This document shows, piece after piece, positions 40,226 to 49,932 of a stretch of DNA of 64,000 nt. Position 1 is the stretch's first letter. Each line of letters begins with the position of its first letter. This stretch comes from JBBROS01 sp963752225. Its GTDB lineage: Bacteria > Pseudomonadota > Alphaproteobacteria > Acetobacterales > Acetobacteraceae. The position numbers and the translations under genes were made by a program. The notes under the pieces were generated by a model that made no database searches, was not told where the DNA came from, and was given only the letters and a program-made list of their open reading frames with translations. Where the stretch lies: contig CAVVXS010000016.1 in assembly GCA_963752225.1 (NCBI GenBank), positions 124,001 to 188,000 on the forward strand. The letters run 5' to 3'.

Positions 40226-41710
40226 ATGGAGCCTTGCGACCTTCCGGCTACCGAGGCGCGCCGCCTGATCGGCAGCAAGCGCCTGTCGCCGGTCGAGCTG
40301 ACCGAAAGCTGCATCGCCCGGATCGAGGCGATCGACCCGGCGGTCAACGCGCTGCCGGCCCGTGACCTTGCCGGCGCCCGCGCCCAGGCCAAGCAGGCGG
40401 AGGCGGCGGTGATGCGGGGCGACGCGTTGGGCGCGTTGCACGGACTGCCGCTGGCGGTGAAAGACCTCGAGGATGCGGCCGGGTTCGTCACCAGCCACGG
40501 CAGCCCGATCCATGCCGGCATCGTCGTCGAGCAGGACCAGCGCACCGTGGCCGCGATCCGCGCGGCCGGCGCGATCATCGTGGGCAAAAGCAACGTGCCG
40601 GAGTTCGGCGCCGGGGCGAACACCCGCAACGCCGTTTATGGCGCGACCGGCAACGCCTTCGACCCGGCGAAATCGGCGGCCGGGTCGTCGGGCGGCTCGG
40701 CGGTGGCGCTGGCCTGCGGCATGGTGCCGATCGCGACCGGGTCCGACACAGGCGGCTCGCTGCGCAACCCGGCGGCGTTCAACGGCGTGGTCGGCTTCCG
40801 CCCGACGCCCGGCCTGGTCGCCAACGAGAAGGCGCCGTTCTCCCCGCTCAGCGTGCTCGGGCCGATGGGCCGCACGGTGGGCGACGCGGCCCTGCTGCTG
40901 TCGGCCATGGTCAGCGACGACAAGCGGGACCCGCAGGCGACCACCATCCATGGGCGCGCGGTCCGCTCGGCCGCGGAGTTCGCGGTGCCGGGCCGTTGCG
41001 ACCTGTCCAGCTTGCGCGTGGCGCTCACGCCCGATTTCGGCTTCGCGCCGACGGAACGGCACATCGCCGAGGTGTTCGCGGACAAGGCCGGGTTGTTCCG
41101 CGGCGCTTTTGCCGTGGACGAGGACACCGCGCCCGATTGCAGCGGCGCCGACGAGTCGTTCGAGGTGTTGCGCTCGCTCGGCTTCCTGCGCAAGCACGCG
41201 GACAACATGCGCACCCGGCCGCAGGATTTCGGCCCCAACATCCACGCCAACTACGAAGAAGGGCTGCGCTACACCGCCGCCGACGTGTCGCGCGCAATGG
41301 GACTGCAGGCCGACATGTACCGGCGCTGGCAAGCGTTCTTCGACCGCTTCGACGTGGTGCTGTCGCCCGCCATCACCATCAGTCCGCGGCCCTGGACCGA
41401 GCTCTACCCGGCCGAGATCGACGGCAAGCCGACGCGGACCTACTTCCATTGGCTGTCGCTGGCCTATTGCAGCTCGCTGATCGGCCACCCGTCGCTCTCG
41501 CTGCCGGTCGGCCTCGACCGCAACGGCATGCCGTTCGGGCTGCAGATCGTCGGCCCGCGCGGCGGCGACGCGCTGGTGCTGGCGGTCGCCGCAGCGCTCG
41601 AGGCGCACTTGGCCGGCGACCCGCGCACGGCACGCCCGGTGCCCGACTTGCGGGGGCTGGCCTCGGCGCCGCCGATCGCGCAACGGCCGGGCTTCCTTGG
41701 ATTCGGCTGA
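40226..41710 (+). CDS. amidase-signature hydrolase
   Basis: The 494-aa protein carries the amidase-signature triad: Lys in GLPLAVKDLEDAAGF (~79), cis-Ser in KSAAGSSGGSAVALA (~153) and nucleophile Ser in ATGSDTGGSLRNPAAFNGVVGFRPT (~177). It hydrolyses an amide of unknown identity. Position right behind the gamma-glutamyltransferase-like gene suggests a joint catabolic or detoxifying route. Full family length. Confidence 0.9.
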   Translation: MEPCDLPATEARRLIGSKRLSPVELTESCIARIEAIDPAVNALPARDLAGARAQAKQAEAAVMRGDALGALHGLPLAVKDLEDAAGFVTSHGSPIHAGIVVEQDQRTVAAIRAAGAIIVGKSNVPEFGAGANTRNAVYGATGNAFDPAKSAAGSSGGSAVALACGMVPIATGSDTGGSLRNPAAFNGVVGFRPTPGLVANEKAPFSPLSVLGPMGRTVGDAALLLSAMVSDDKRDPQATTIHGRAVRSAAEFAVPGRCDLSSLRVALTPDFGFAPTERHIAEVFADKAGLFRGAFAVDEDTAPDCSGADESFEVLRSLGFLRKHADNMRTRPQDFGPNIHANYEEGLRYTAADVSRAMGLQADMYRRWQAFFDRFDVVLSPAITISPRPWTELYPAEIDGKPTRTYFHWLSLAYCSSLIGHPSLSLPVGLDRNGMPFGLQIVGPRGGDALVLAVAAALEAHLAGDPRTARPVPDLRGLASAPPIAQRPGFLGFG

Positions 41711-41790
41711 CCGGCGTTAACCCGGCGGCAAGAGCTTGGCCCTAGATTGCGCCCGGACCGCCCGACTTGCGGGCGGCGTGGGAGCCGGGG

Positions 41791-42174
41791 ATGCAACAGG
41801 ACACGATCTCGCCGCCGGATATCGCTGAAGCGCGTGCGACCATGGCGCGCCACTTGGCCGAGCTGCAGAAGCTGCACGTGGTGCTGGCGACCGACACGCA
41901 AGGCTTGAAGGCGTTCAGCGCCAGCGGCGCCGGGGTGAGTGAGATCAAGCTCGGCTACGAATTGCTGGAGCAATACCTGGCGATGACCGAGGCGTTCCTC
42001 GAGAACATGTCGGGCCGGTTCGAAGCGCGGCTTACGGTGCTGCGCCGGGCCGAGCCGCAGCTCAACGGCAAGCCCGGGCGGGCCGAGTTCGCCCCGGGCC
42101 ACACCCAGTTCTGGCTCGAGTTTTCCCGCCTGACCGCGGTCCTGCGCCGCATCGCCAAGCGCGTGGAACGCTGA
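41791..42174 (+). CDS. hypothetical helical protein
   Basis: This 127-aa protein starts MQQDTISPPDIAEARATMARHLAELQKLHVVLATDTQGL and is largely helical (LGYELLEQYLAMTEAFLENMSGRFEARLTVLRR). I recognise no domain. The ATG at 41791 follows GGAGCCGGGG; a GTG at 41767 is less likely. It sits between the amidase gene and the convergent zinc-motif gene. Confidence 0.6.
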   Translation: MQQDTISPPDIAEARATMARHLAELQKLHVVLATDTQGLKAFSASGAGVSEIKLGYELLEQYLAMTEAFLENMSGRFEARLTVLRRAEPQLNGKPGRAEFAPGHTQFWLEFSRLTAVLRRIAKRVER

Positions 42175-42214
42175 CGCGCCAGGACGCGCGGGGACGCGCC
42201 GACGCCGAAAAGCG

Positions 42215-42388
42215 TCAGCCGCCGCCGATGGCGCGGGTGATCACCCCGGTGCCGGCGCAGGTCGGACAGGGCTTCGAGTCGACGGTGCCGCGCCCTTCGC
42301 AGTCCGGGCAGACGTCGTCGCCCGTGCCCACGGTTCCGGCGGGCGCTTCGTCGCCGGGCTTCATGTCGTTGGTGTCGTTCGATGCCAT
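42215..42388 (-). CDS. 57-aa protein with DnaJ-type CxxCxGxG zinc motifs
   Basis: A short gene encodes MASNDTNDMKPGDEAPAG followed by two zinc knuckles, CPDCEGRG (~27-34) and CPTCAGTG (~41-48). These match half of the DnaJ cysteine-rich domain. AGGAGG lies 7 nt before the ATG at 42388; another ATG at 42394 is too close to it. It is 109 nt behind rne on the same strand. Function is unknown; redox or chaperone-accessory roles are guesses. Confidence 0.75.
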   Translation of the reverse strand: MASNDTNDMKPGDEAPAGTVGTGDDVCPDCEGRGTVDSKPCPTCAGTGVITRAIGGG

Positions 42389-42497
42389 GACCATTCCTCC
42401 TTTCGGCTGAACGGCGCGGCATCGAGGAGGTTCGAGCAGGCCCGGCGATCGGCCGAGCCTGCACAGTCACATCGGATGGAGCGGAGCAGCCGAGGCG

Positions 42498-45400
42498 CTA
42501 CTTGCGCCACCAGCCCCGCTTCTTCTCGGCCACCACGGCGTCCGGCGTGCCAAGCACGATCGGGACGATGGCGGGGCCGATCACCGGTTCACGCGACGGG
42601 GGTGGCGCCGCCTCGACCGGAGCGGCGGCCGCGTCCTGCAGGGCCTCGTCACGACCCGTCGGTTCGACCGGCAGCGGCTCGGCTGGCTGTTGCGCCATGG
42701 GCGGCTCGGCTGCCGCTTCGGCGGGCGACGACGAGCCGGCGTCATGCGGCACCGTCGCTTCCGCGGCCGCCGCCTCGATCTCGGCCACGGCCGCAACCGG
42801 GGGCGGCACCGACTGGGCGGGCGCGTCCGGAACGGGCGGGATCGCGAGGTCGGCGTCGTCCGCGGGCGCCGCGTGCTGCACCGGCGGCTCCGGCTCGGGC
42901 TCGGGCGCCGGCTCTGGCGCCGGCGGGGTCGCGGGCAGCGGGCGGGTCACCGGCGCCGGCTCCTCGACCGCGTCGAAGAAGGCGAAGGCGTTGCTGTCGC
43001 CGCCGAATGGGTTGGCCGGGGTCGGCCCGGAATAGACCGGCGGCGAGTAAGCGGGCGGCGCGTAAGCGGCCGGCAACTCGGCGTCCGGCTCGGCTGCCTC
43101 GATCCCGTCGGCATCCTCGCCGTCGGCCACGACCACGCCATCGGCGCCCGGCTCGCGGCGGCGGCGGCGGCCCCCGCGGCGGCCGCGGCGCTTGCGCTCG
43201 CCATCTGCCGCCGGGGCGCCCTCGGCTGCCGAGGCGCCGTCGACCGGCTCGGCGGCTGTTTGCGCCTCGGACCCGTCCGCCTCGTCCTCGCCGGCAGGCG
43301 CGTCCTCGGTTTCGCCGGACTCGGCGACGTCGCCGGGCTCGGAGCCGGTTGCGTCGGAGGAGGCGGCGTCGGCGGCGACGGCGTCCTCACGCCGGCCACC
43401 CCGGCGGCGGCGGCGGCGCTTGCGTTGCCGCTGCTCGCCTTCCTCGGCCGTTTCGCCGGGTTGCGGCGCGTCCTCGTCGTCGTCCGCGGCGGCCGCGATG
43501 TCGGCGTCGCTCTCGGTCTCGACGTCGTCGGCTTCCATCACCGCGTCGTCGGGGTCCTCCACCGTCTCGACCGGCACCGATTGGCTGATCGGCGGCGGCA
43601 GCTCGGACGGCAGCAGCGCCCGCACCTTCTCGACCCGCATGGAGGGCGGGATCATGGTCTCGTCGGCCTGGAACACCACGTGCAGCCCGAACCGCTGCTC
43701 GATCTCGCTCAGCCGCACGCGCTTGTGGTTGAGGATGTAGAGCGCGATCGAGCCGTGCACGTGCACCACGATCTCGGCGGCGCGGCGGCGCCCGCCCTCA
43801 TCCTCGATGGCGCGCAGCACGGACAAGGCGGCGCTTTCGGTGGAGCGCATGTGGCCGGTGCCGCCGCAATGCGGGCAGGACACGAAGCTGGTTTCGGCCA
43901 GGGACGGGCGCAGCCGCTGCCGGCTCATCTCGAGCAGGCCGAAATGGCTGATGGAGCCGACCTGGATTCGCGCCCGGTCGTTCTTCAGCGCGTCCTTCAG
44001 CCGCTTCTCGACGGCGGCGTTGTTGCGCCGGCTTTCCATGTCGATGAAGTCGATCACGATCAGCCCGGCCAGGTCGCGCAGCCGCAACTGCCGCGCCGCC
44101 TCTTCGGCCGCCTCCATGTTGGTCCTGAGCGCCGTTTCCTCGATGCCGCGCTCACGCGTGGAGCGGCCCGAGTTGACGTCGATCGCGACCAGCGCCTCGG
44201 TCTGATTGATCACCAGGTAGCCGCCGGAGCGGAGCTGCACCGTCGGCTGCAGCATGGCGTCGAGCTGGCTTTCGACCTGCGCCTTGGCGAACAGCGGCTG
44301 CGGGTCGCGCCACAGCTGCACCTTCTTGGCGTGGGCCGGCATCAGCATGCGCATGAAGTCGCGCGCCGCGCGCCAGCCTTCCTCGCCGTCGACCAGGATC
44401 TCGTCCACGTCGCGCGAATAGACGTCGCGGATGGCGCGCTTGATGAGGCTCGCCTCCTCGTAGATCAGCGCCGGGGCCATCGAGCGCATGGTCAGGTCGC
44501 GGATCTGGTCCCACTGGTTCAGCAGGTACTCGCAGTCGCGCAGGATCTCGGGCTTCGGCCGGGCGGCGCCGGCCGTGCGGACAATCAGGCCCATGCCGCG
44601 CGGCAGGTCGAGCTCGGCGGTGATCTCTTTCAACCGCCGGCGGTCGGCGGCCGAGGTGATCTTCCGGGAAATGCCGCCGCCGCGGGGCGAGTTGGGCATC
44701 AGCACGGAGAAGCGGCCGGCGAGCGAGATATAGGTGGTGAGGGCGGCGCCCTTGGTGCCGCGCTCCTCCTTGACGACCTGCACCAGCAGGATCTGCCGGC
44801 GGCGCATCACCTCCTGGATCTTGTAGTTGCGCAGGAAGCGGGACGGCTGCCGCCGGTCGGGCCGGTCGTCGGTGTCGAGCTCGCCGCCGATGTGCTCGGG
44901 CGCCGGGGTGGGCGGGACGAGGTCGATGTGCCCGTGCGGGTCATGGCCGTTGGTTTCGGGCTGCTCAGCGGCTGCCAGGTCGCCGTCCGCGGCGGCGTCA
45001 CTGTCCGCTTCGGTGTCGTTGTGGCCGGGGTCGGCGGCAGCCGGGATCTCAGCATCGCCATCGCCGTCGCTTGACGCGGGCGCCACCGTCGCTTCGGCCA
45101 GATCGGCCGTCAACTCGGGCGCGAGGTCGGCGCCGGCGGAGGGAGCCGACGACGCGTCCGCCGCGGGGAACATCGCCTGCGCGTCTTCGGGCGCGACGAT
45201 TATGTCCTGGGCAATGGCGGCCGGTTGGGCGACCTGGCGCGGCTCCGGCATCGGGACCGGCTCGGCCGGTTCGGCGCGTTCGGGGTCGGCCTGCTCCGAT
45301 TCGACCCGCTCGGGATCGGCTTGGGCGGCGTAGCCGGCCTCGGTCAGCGCATCGGCTGCGGCCGGCTCATCGGCGGGCGTCTCGGGCATGGCCGGGCCGG

Positions 45401-45896
45401 TCGCCGCGTCGGCTTCGGCGGCGGCGGCGGACGGCTCGTCGCCGGGGCCATGTTCCGGCTCGTCCGGGACCTGGATCTCGTCCCCGTGGAGGTCGTCCGC
45501 GTGGCCGTTGGCGCTCGCCGCGGGGGTTGCGGCGCCGTTCCGCCGCGGGGCGCCGCCGCGCTCCTGCCGGGTCGCTTCGCGCTCTTCTTCCTCTTCCTCC
45601 TCGCGCGCTTCGGCTTCCTGCATCTCGAGCAGGCGTTTCCGGTCGGCGACAGGGATTTGGTAGTAGTCGGGGTGGATCTCGCTGAAGGCCAGGAAGCCGT
45701 GGCGGCCGCCGCCGAACTCGACGAACGCCGCCTGGAGGCTCGGCTCCACGCGGACGATCTTGGCGAGGTAGATGTTGCCTTTAAGCTGCTGCTTGGTCGA
45801 GGTTTCGACGTCGAAGTCTTCGAGGCGGTTACCGTCCAGGACCACCACGCGGGTTTCTTCCGCGTGGGTGCTGTCGATCAACATACGCTTCGTCAT
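42498..45896 (-). CDS. rne: ribonuclease E/G
   Basis: The 1132-aa endoribonuclease starts MTKRMLIDSTHAEETRVVVLDGNRLEDFDVE. The S1 domain (KGNIYLAKIVRVEPSLQAAFVEFGGGRHGFL) is interrupted at ~100-350 by a Glu/Ala-rich acidic insert and resumes at RNYKIQEVMRRRQILLVQVVKEERGTKGAALTTYISLAGR. Catalytic aspartates lie in IVIDFIDMESRRNN and the DNase-like KNDRARIQ segment (~610-665). The Zn-link is CPHCGGTGHMRSTES. The C-terminal ~370 residues are disordered with Arg-rich RNA-binding patches (RKRRRRRRGG, RRGRRGGRRRRR), the likely degradosome scaffold. It matures rRNA/tRNA and degrades mRNA. Confidence 0.95.
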   Translation of the reverse strand: MTKRMLIDSTHAEETRVVVLDGNRLEDFDVETSTKQQLKGNIYLAKIVRVEPSLQAAFVEFGGGRHGFLAFSEIHPDYYQIPVADRKRLLEMQEAEAREEEEEEEREATRQERGGAPRRNGAATPAASANGHADDLHGDEIQVPDEPEHGPGDEPSAAAAEADAATGPAMPETPADEPAAADALTEAGYAAQADPERVESEQADPERAEPAEPVPMPEPRQVAQPAAIAQDIIVAPEDAQAMFPAADASSAPSAGADLAPELTADLAEATVAPASSDGDGDAEIPAAADPGHNDTEADSDAAADGDLAAAEQPETNGHDPHGHIDLVPPTPAPEHIGGELDTDDRPDRRQPSRFLRNYKIQEVMRRRQILLVQVVKEERGTKGAALTTYISLAGRFSVLMPNSPRGGGISRKITSAADRRRLKEITAELDLPRGMGLIVRTAGAARPKPEILRDCEYLLNQWDQIRDLTMRSMAPALIYEEASLIKRAIRDVYSRDVDEILVDGEEGWRAARDFMRMLMPAHAKKVQLWRDPQPLFAKAQVESQLDAMLQPTVQLRSGGYLVINQTEALVAIDVNSGRSTRERGIEETALRTNMEAAEEAARQLRLRDLAGLIVIDFIDMESRRNNAAVEKRLKDALKNDRARIQVGSISHFGLLEMSRQRLRPSLAETSFVSCPHCGGTGHMRSTESAALSVLRAIEDEGGRRRAAEIVVHVHGSIALYILNHKRVRLSEIEQRFGLHVVFQADETMIPPSMRVEKVRALLPSELPPPISQSVPVETVEDPDDAVMEADDVETESDADIAAAADDDEDAPQPGETAEEGEQRQRKRRRRRRGGRREDAVAADAASSDATGSEPGDVAESGETEDAPAGEDEADGSEAQTAAEPVDGASAAEGAPAADGERKRRGRRGGRRRRREPGADGVVVADGEDADGIEAAEPDAELPAAYAPPAYSPPVYSGPTPANPFGGDSNAFAFFDAVEEPAPVTRPLPATPPAPEPAPEPEPEPPVQHAAPADDADLAIPPVPDAPAQSVPPPVAAVAEIEAAAAEATVPHDAGSSSPAEAAAEPPMAQQPAEPLPVEPTGRDEALQDAAAAPVEAAPPPSREPVIGPAIVPIVLGTPDAVVAEKKRGWWRK

Positions 45897-46386
45897 GGGT
45901 CGGGGAACTCCTGGCGTCCGCGGGCACGCGCGAGCCAGGCTCGCTGGCGCTGCTGTGGCGGCGGACATGATGTGAAGACGTTCCACCAGGGGTTGCGTGC
46001 GGGCCGGGTCCGGAGAGGGGGAAGTCGGGCGCGACGCTTGGCATAAAAACCCTGGCAAGGCGGGAGGCGCCGCTGGCCGAAGCCGCGCGACACCGCCCAG
46101 GTGAGGCGATCGGACCCCGGCGCGCGAGGGCGCGGCGCGGGCAGCGATGCAGCGGCTTGGGTCCGGAGATGACTCGGCCCTGTCCTCGGACAGGCTGGCC
46201 GGCACGGACTAACCCGGCTCTGCATCACCGGAACGGACCCAAAGATGACGTAAACCGCCATTGGCTGCAAGGGCGTCGCGAAGCGGCCGCCCGCTGCCGC
46301 GACAGGACGCCGGTGACAGCGTCCGGGACGGGCGCGGAACGTCTCGGAATGTGCATTGCCGCTCCTTATGTGTTACGTGCACCGGC
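45897..46386. other. 490-nt gap between divergent rne and amidase genes
   Basis: I see no gene here. The region should hold the divergent promoters and, given its size, a long rne leader. An A-run (CATAAAAACC, around 46042) and an AT-richer patch just before the amidase ATG (GCTCCTTATGTGTTACGTGC) are the only departures from GC-rich sequence. rne leaders autoregulate in other bacteria; this one is not demonstrated. Confidence 0.4.
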
Positions 46387-47220
46387 ATGGCCGACCCCGC
46401 CGTCATCACGCGCCGCGCCTTGCTGGCTGCCGCAGCCATGCCCGCTGCCTTGACGGCCACGGTGGGGCCGGCAGCGGCCGCGACCGTGCGGCCGGGCCGG
46501 GCGGCGCCGCCGCTGCCGTTGGTGATGCTCGACCCCGGCCATGGCGGCAAGGACCCCGGCGCCATCGGGATATCCGGCACGTACGAGAAGCACATCGCCT
46601 TTGCCGCCGCGCAGGAGTTGGCGCGGCAGCTCGAGGCGGGAGGCCGTTGCAGGGTCAAGCTGACCCGGTCGCGGGACGTGTTCATCCCGCTCGCCGATCG
46701 TGTCGGCATCGCGCAGGGGCACGGGGCGACGCTGTTCGTGTCGCTGCACGCCGACGCGTTGCCCGATCATTCGGTGCGCGGCGCCAGCGTGTACACCTTG
46801 TCCGACACCGCGTCCGACGCGCAGACCGCCGCCTTGGCGCAACGGGAAAACAGTGCCGACCGGTTCGGCCCGTCGCTGCGCAACCTGCCGCCGGATGTCG
46901 CCAACATCCTCGCCAGCCTGGTGCGGCAGGAAACACGGCAAGGCTCGGCCCGGGTGGCGCGGACGCTGGTTTCGGCCATGCATCCGGACGTCGGCCTGCT
47001 GGTCAACCCGTCGCGGCACGCCCGCTTCGCGGTGCTCAAGGCGGCCGACGTGCCGAGCGTGCTGGTTGAGATGGGTTTCATGTCGAACCAATACGATGAG
47101 GTCGCGTTGCGCAAGGCGGAACACCGGACCCGCATCGCGGCGGCCTTGCGCCGGGCGATCGAGACTTATCTTGCAGCAGGCAATCATGCGGTCCGGGTGG
47201 CCGCGGGATGGATCGAATGA
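46387..47220 (+). CDS. N-acetylmuramoyl-L-alanine amidase (AmiC-like)
   Basis: The 277-aa enzyme has an N-terminal export signal (ITRRALLAAAAMPAALTATVGPAAAA, RR suggests Tat). An Amidase_3 domain follows: zinc ligands in MLDPGHGGKDPGAIG, a Glu in TYEKHIAF, SLHADALPDHSVRGASVYTLS and the catalytic Glu in VEMGFMSNQYDE. It cleaves the stem peptide from peptidoglycan in the periplasm for daughter-cell separation. It is shorter than E. coli AmiC because the AMIN domain is missing. The stop overlaps the mrcA start. Confidence 0.92.
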   Translation: MADPAVITRRALLAAAAMPAALTATVGPAAAATVRPGRAAPPLPLVMLDPGHGGKDPGAIGISGTYEKHIAFAAAQELARQLEAGGRCRVKLTRSRDVFIPLADRVGIAQGHGATLFVSLHADALPDHSVRGASVYTLSDTASDAQTAALAQRENSADRFGPSLRNLPPDVANILASLVRQETRQGSARVARTLVSAMHPDVGLLVNPSRHARFAVLKAADVPSVLVEMGFMSNQYDEVALRKAEHRTRIAAALRRAIETYLAAGNHAVRVAAGWIE

Positions 47221-49793
47221 ATGACATGAACCGGCCTCCCGGCCCGACCGCGCGGGACCGGCTGGCGCGCGACAGCGCGATCCCGGCCGCCCGCGCCGCC
47301 GCCAAGCCGGCGCGCAAGCCGCGGTTCCGCGCCGTCCGCATCGTCGGCGGCACGCTGCTCGCGGTGGGCCTGCTCGGCGGGCTCGGCGGCGCAGCGTTCG
47401 GCTGGCACACCTATCAGCGCTATGCCGAGGACCTGCCGACGCTCGACAGCCTGCGCAATTACCAGCCGCGGGTGATGAGCCGCATTTACGCCGGCGACAA
47501 CCGGCTGGTGGCCGAGCTCGCCACCGAGCGCCGCATCTTCATGCCGGTCAGCGCCATCCCCGACATGGTCAAGCAGGCCTTCTTGTCGGCCGAGGACCAG
47601 AAGTTCTGGAGCCATCGCGGCGTCGATCCGGTCGCCATCGCCCGCGCCGCCTGGACCGACCTGATGAATTACGGCCAGGGGCGGCGGCCGATCGGCGCCT
47701 CCACCATCACCCAGCAGGTCGCCAAGAACATGCTGCTGGGCAACGAGGTCTCGGTCGCCCGCAAGGTCAAGGAGCTGATCCTCGCCGTCCGCATCGACCA
47801 GACGATGCCGAAGGAGAAGGTGCTCGAGCTTTACCTCAACGAGATCTTCCTCGGCCTGCAATCCTATGGCGTGGCCGCGGCGGCCCAGGCGTATTTCAAC
47901 AAGTCGCTCGACGAGCTGACCTTGCCCGAAGCGGCGTTCCTCGCCGCCTTGCCCAAGGCGCCCAACAACTACAACCCGTTCCGCTACCCGGAAGCGGCCA
48001 AGGCCCGGCGCGATTGGGTGCTGGACCGCATGGCGGACGACCACGCCATCACCCCCGAGCAGGCGGCCGAAGCGAAGGCGACGCCGATCCAGCCCTCCGC
48101 GTTCCGCCGGCCCGAGACCATCGCCGGCGCCGAGTGGTTCGGCGAGGAGGTGCGGCGGCAGATGATCGACCGCTTCGGCGCCGACGCCACCACCCAGGGC
48201 GGCTACGTCATCCGCACCAGCCTCGACCCGGCGCTGCAGACCGCGGCCGACGAAGCGTTGCGCAAAGGATTGATCTCCTACGACAAGATCCACGGCGGCT
48301 GGCGCGGCCCGGTCGCCCGGCTCGATGCCGGTCCGGCGCTGAAACAGAGCTGGGCGACCAAGCTGCCCGCCATCCCGCGCCCGGGCGGCATGCTGGCCGA
48401 GTGGCGGCTCGCGACCGTGCTCGAGACCACCAACGACGAGGCCAAGGTCGGCTGGACCGAACGCGGCGCCGGCCCGGCGTCCACCGTCCTGACCGCCCGC
48501 GGCGGCTCATTGTTCTTGTCGGACCTGGCCTGGGCCAAGACGGTCCGCTCCAACGGCCTCGGCCCGGCGCCGCGGAAGATGTCCGAAGTGCTGCAGCCCG
48601 GCGACGTCGTCATGGTCGAGCCGCTGCCGGCGACCCCGGCGCAAGGCAAGACGCCGGCCCGGCCCGAGCGCATCATGCTGCGGCAGATCCCGCAGGTGCA
48701 GGGCGCGCTGGTGTCGCTCGATCCGATGACCGGCCGCGTGCTGGCGATGTCGGGCGGCTGGCACTTCGAGGGCAGCCAGTTCAACCGCGCGACGCAGGCG
48801 CAGCGGCAGCCGGGCAGCTCGTTCAAGCCGATCGTCTACCTGACCGCGCTCGAAGCCGGGTTCGCGCCGTCGCAGCGGGTGCTCGACGCGCCGTTCGTGC
48901 AGAACCTGGGCGCGCAGGGGCAGTGGCGGCCGAACAATTACGGCCTCACGTTCCGCGGCCCGACGTCGATGCGGATCGCGCTGGAGCAGTCGCTCAACCT
49001 CGTCACCGTGCGCCTGGCGGAAAAGGTCGGGATGGATGCAGTGGCGCAGAACGCGATCGCCTTCCACGTCGTGGACGGGATGCCGAAGGTGCTGCCGGCT
49101 TCGCTCGGCGCGGTGGAAACGACGGTGCTGCGCCAAGCCTCGGCCTATGCCGGGTTCGCGATGGGTGGCAAGGAGGTGCTGCCGTCGCTGGTTGACAGCA
49201 TCCAGGACCGTGATGGCAAGGTGATTTGGCACACCAGCGGGGTCGAGTGCCAGGGCTGCAGCGACCCGACACGGCCGCCGATGCTGGTCGACAACCGCCG
49301 CCAGATCGCCGACCCGCAAAGCACGTTCCAGCTGGTGACGATGATGCAGGGCGTCGTCACCAAGGGCAGCGGCACCGCGGCCGGGGCCGGGCTCAACCGC
49401 GCCATCGCCGGCAAGACCGGGACCAGCCAGGACTACAACGACGCCTGGTTCGTCGGCTTCACGCCGGACCTGGTGACGGCGGTGTGGGTCGGGTTCGACG
49501 ACAACACCAGCCTGGGCGAGAAGGAGACGGGCTCGGCGGTATCGGCCCCGATCTGGCACGACTTCATGGCGGTGGCACTCAAGAACCGGCCGAACCTGGT
49601 GTTCCGGGTGCCGGAGGGCATCAAGATGGCCACCTGGGACGGCAGTGGCGGCCGTGTCGACGCGTTCAAGCTCGACCAGCAGCCGGGCGTGAGCCAGGGC
49701 ACCATCGGCGGCGGCGAGACGTCCGACGACATGGCCGTCTCAGCGGGCGGGCCGGGCGTGGGCATCGATAGCGGGGTGGGTGGACTTTACTGA
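47217..49793 (+). CDS. mrcA: penicillin-binding protein 1A (bifunctional transglycosylase/transpeptidase)
   Basis: The 858-aa class A PBP has a basic cytoplasmic tail, one TM helix (~42-62) and a GT51 domain with catalytic Glu in FLSAEDQKFWSHRGVDP (~126) and GASTITQQVAKNMLL. The transpeptidase has SxxK in QPGSSFKPIVY (~533), SLN in EQSLNLVTV (~590) and KTG in AGKTGTSQDYND (~732). It polymerises and cross-links peptidoglycan. The ATG at 47217 overlaps the amidase stop (ATGA); 47208 and 47226 are in-frame alternatives. The amidase-mrcA-prfB order is common in alphaproteobacteria. Confidence 0.94.
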   Translation: MNDMNRPPGPTARDRLARDSAIPAARAAAKPARKPRFRAVRIVGGTLLAVGLLGGLGGAAFGWHTYQRYAEDLPTLDSLRNYQPRVMSRIYAGDNRLVAELATERRIFMPVSAIPDMVKQAFLSAEDQKFWSHRGVDPVAIARAAWTDLMNYGQGRRPIGASTITQQVAKNMLLGNEVSVARKVKELILAVRIDQTMPKEKVLELYLNEIFLGLQSYGVAAAAQAYFNKSLDELTLPEAAFLAALPKAPNNYNPFRYPEAAKARRDWVLDRMADDHAITPEQAAEAKATPIQPSAFRRPETIAGAEWFGEEVRRQMIDRFGADATTQGGYVIRTSLDPALQTAADEALRKGLISYDKIHGGWRGPVARLDAGPALKQSWATKLPAIPRPGGMLAEWRLATVLETTNDEAKVGWTERGAGPASTVLTARGGSLFLSDLAWAKTVRSNGLGPAPRKMSEVLQPGDVVMVEPLPATPAQGKTPARPERIMLRQIPQVQGALVSLDPMTGRVLAMSGGWHFEGSQFNRATQAQRQPGSSFKPIVYLTALEAGFAPSQRVLDAPFVQNLGAQGQWRPNNYGLTFRGPTSMRIALEQSLNLVTVRLAEKVGMDAVAQNAIAFHVVDGMPKVLPASLGAVETTVLRQASAYAGFAMGGKEVLPSLVDSIQDRDGKVIWHTSGVECQGCSDPTRPPMLVDNRRQIADPQSTFQLVTMMQGVVTKGSGTAAGAGLNRAIAGKTGTSQDYNDAWFVGFTPDLVTAVWVGFDDNTSLGEKETGSAVSAPIWHDFMAVALKNRPNLVFRVPEGIKMATWDGSGGRVDAFKLDQQPGVSQGTIGGGETSDDMAVSAGGPGVGIDSGVGGLY

Positions 49794-49820
49794 GGCCAGG
49801 AGCTCTGCTCCTGCACCTCG

Positions 49821-49839
49821 CTGGGGCCGCGGGCCCCAG
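49821..49839. terminator. GC-rich palindrome after mrcA
   Basis: CTGGGGCC-GCG-GGCCCCAG repeats the stem at 3433-3451 exactly, with ACCC following in both. A second hairpin CAAAGGC-TAC-GCCTTTG lies about 25 nt downstream. The pair probably separates mrcA from prfB transcription. Confidence 0.45.
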
Positions 49840-49932
49840 ACCCCGATTTGATTAAACGGAAGTCAAAGGCTACGCCTTTGGTGGGGTTCAAAGGGGCGCC
49901 GCCGCCTTTGCCTTTCTAACAGAGAACACGCG

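Noticed and set aside
42690..45074. 794-aa open frame antisense to rne
   Set aside because: It mirrors GC-rich rne codons, has low-complexity composition (Arg, Gly, Val, Leu) and no domain, while rne on the other strand is unmistakable.
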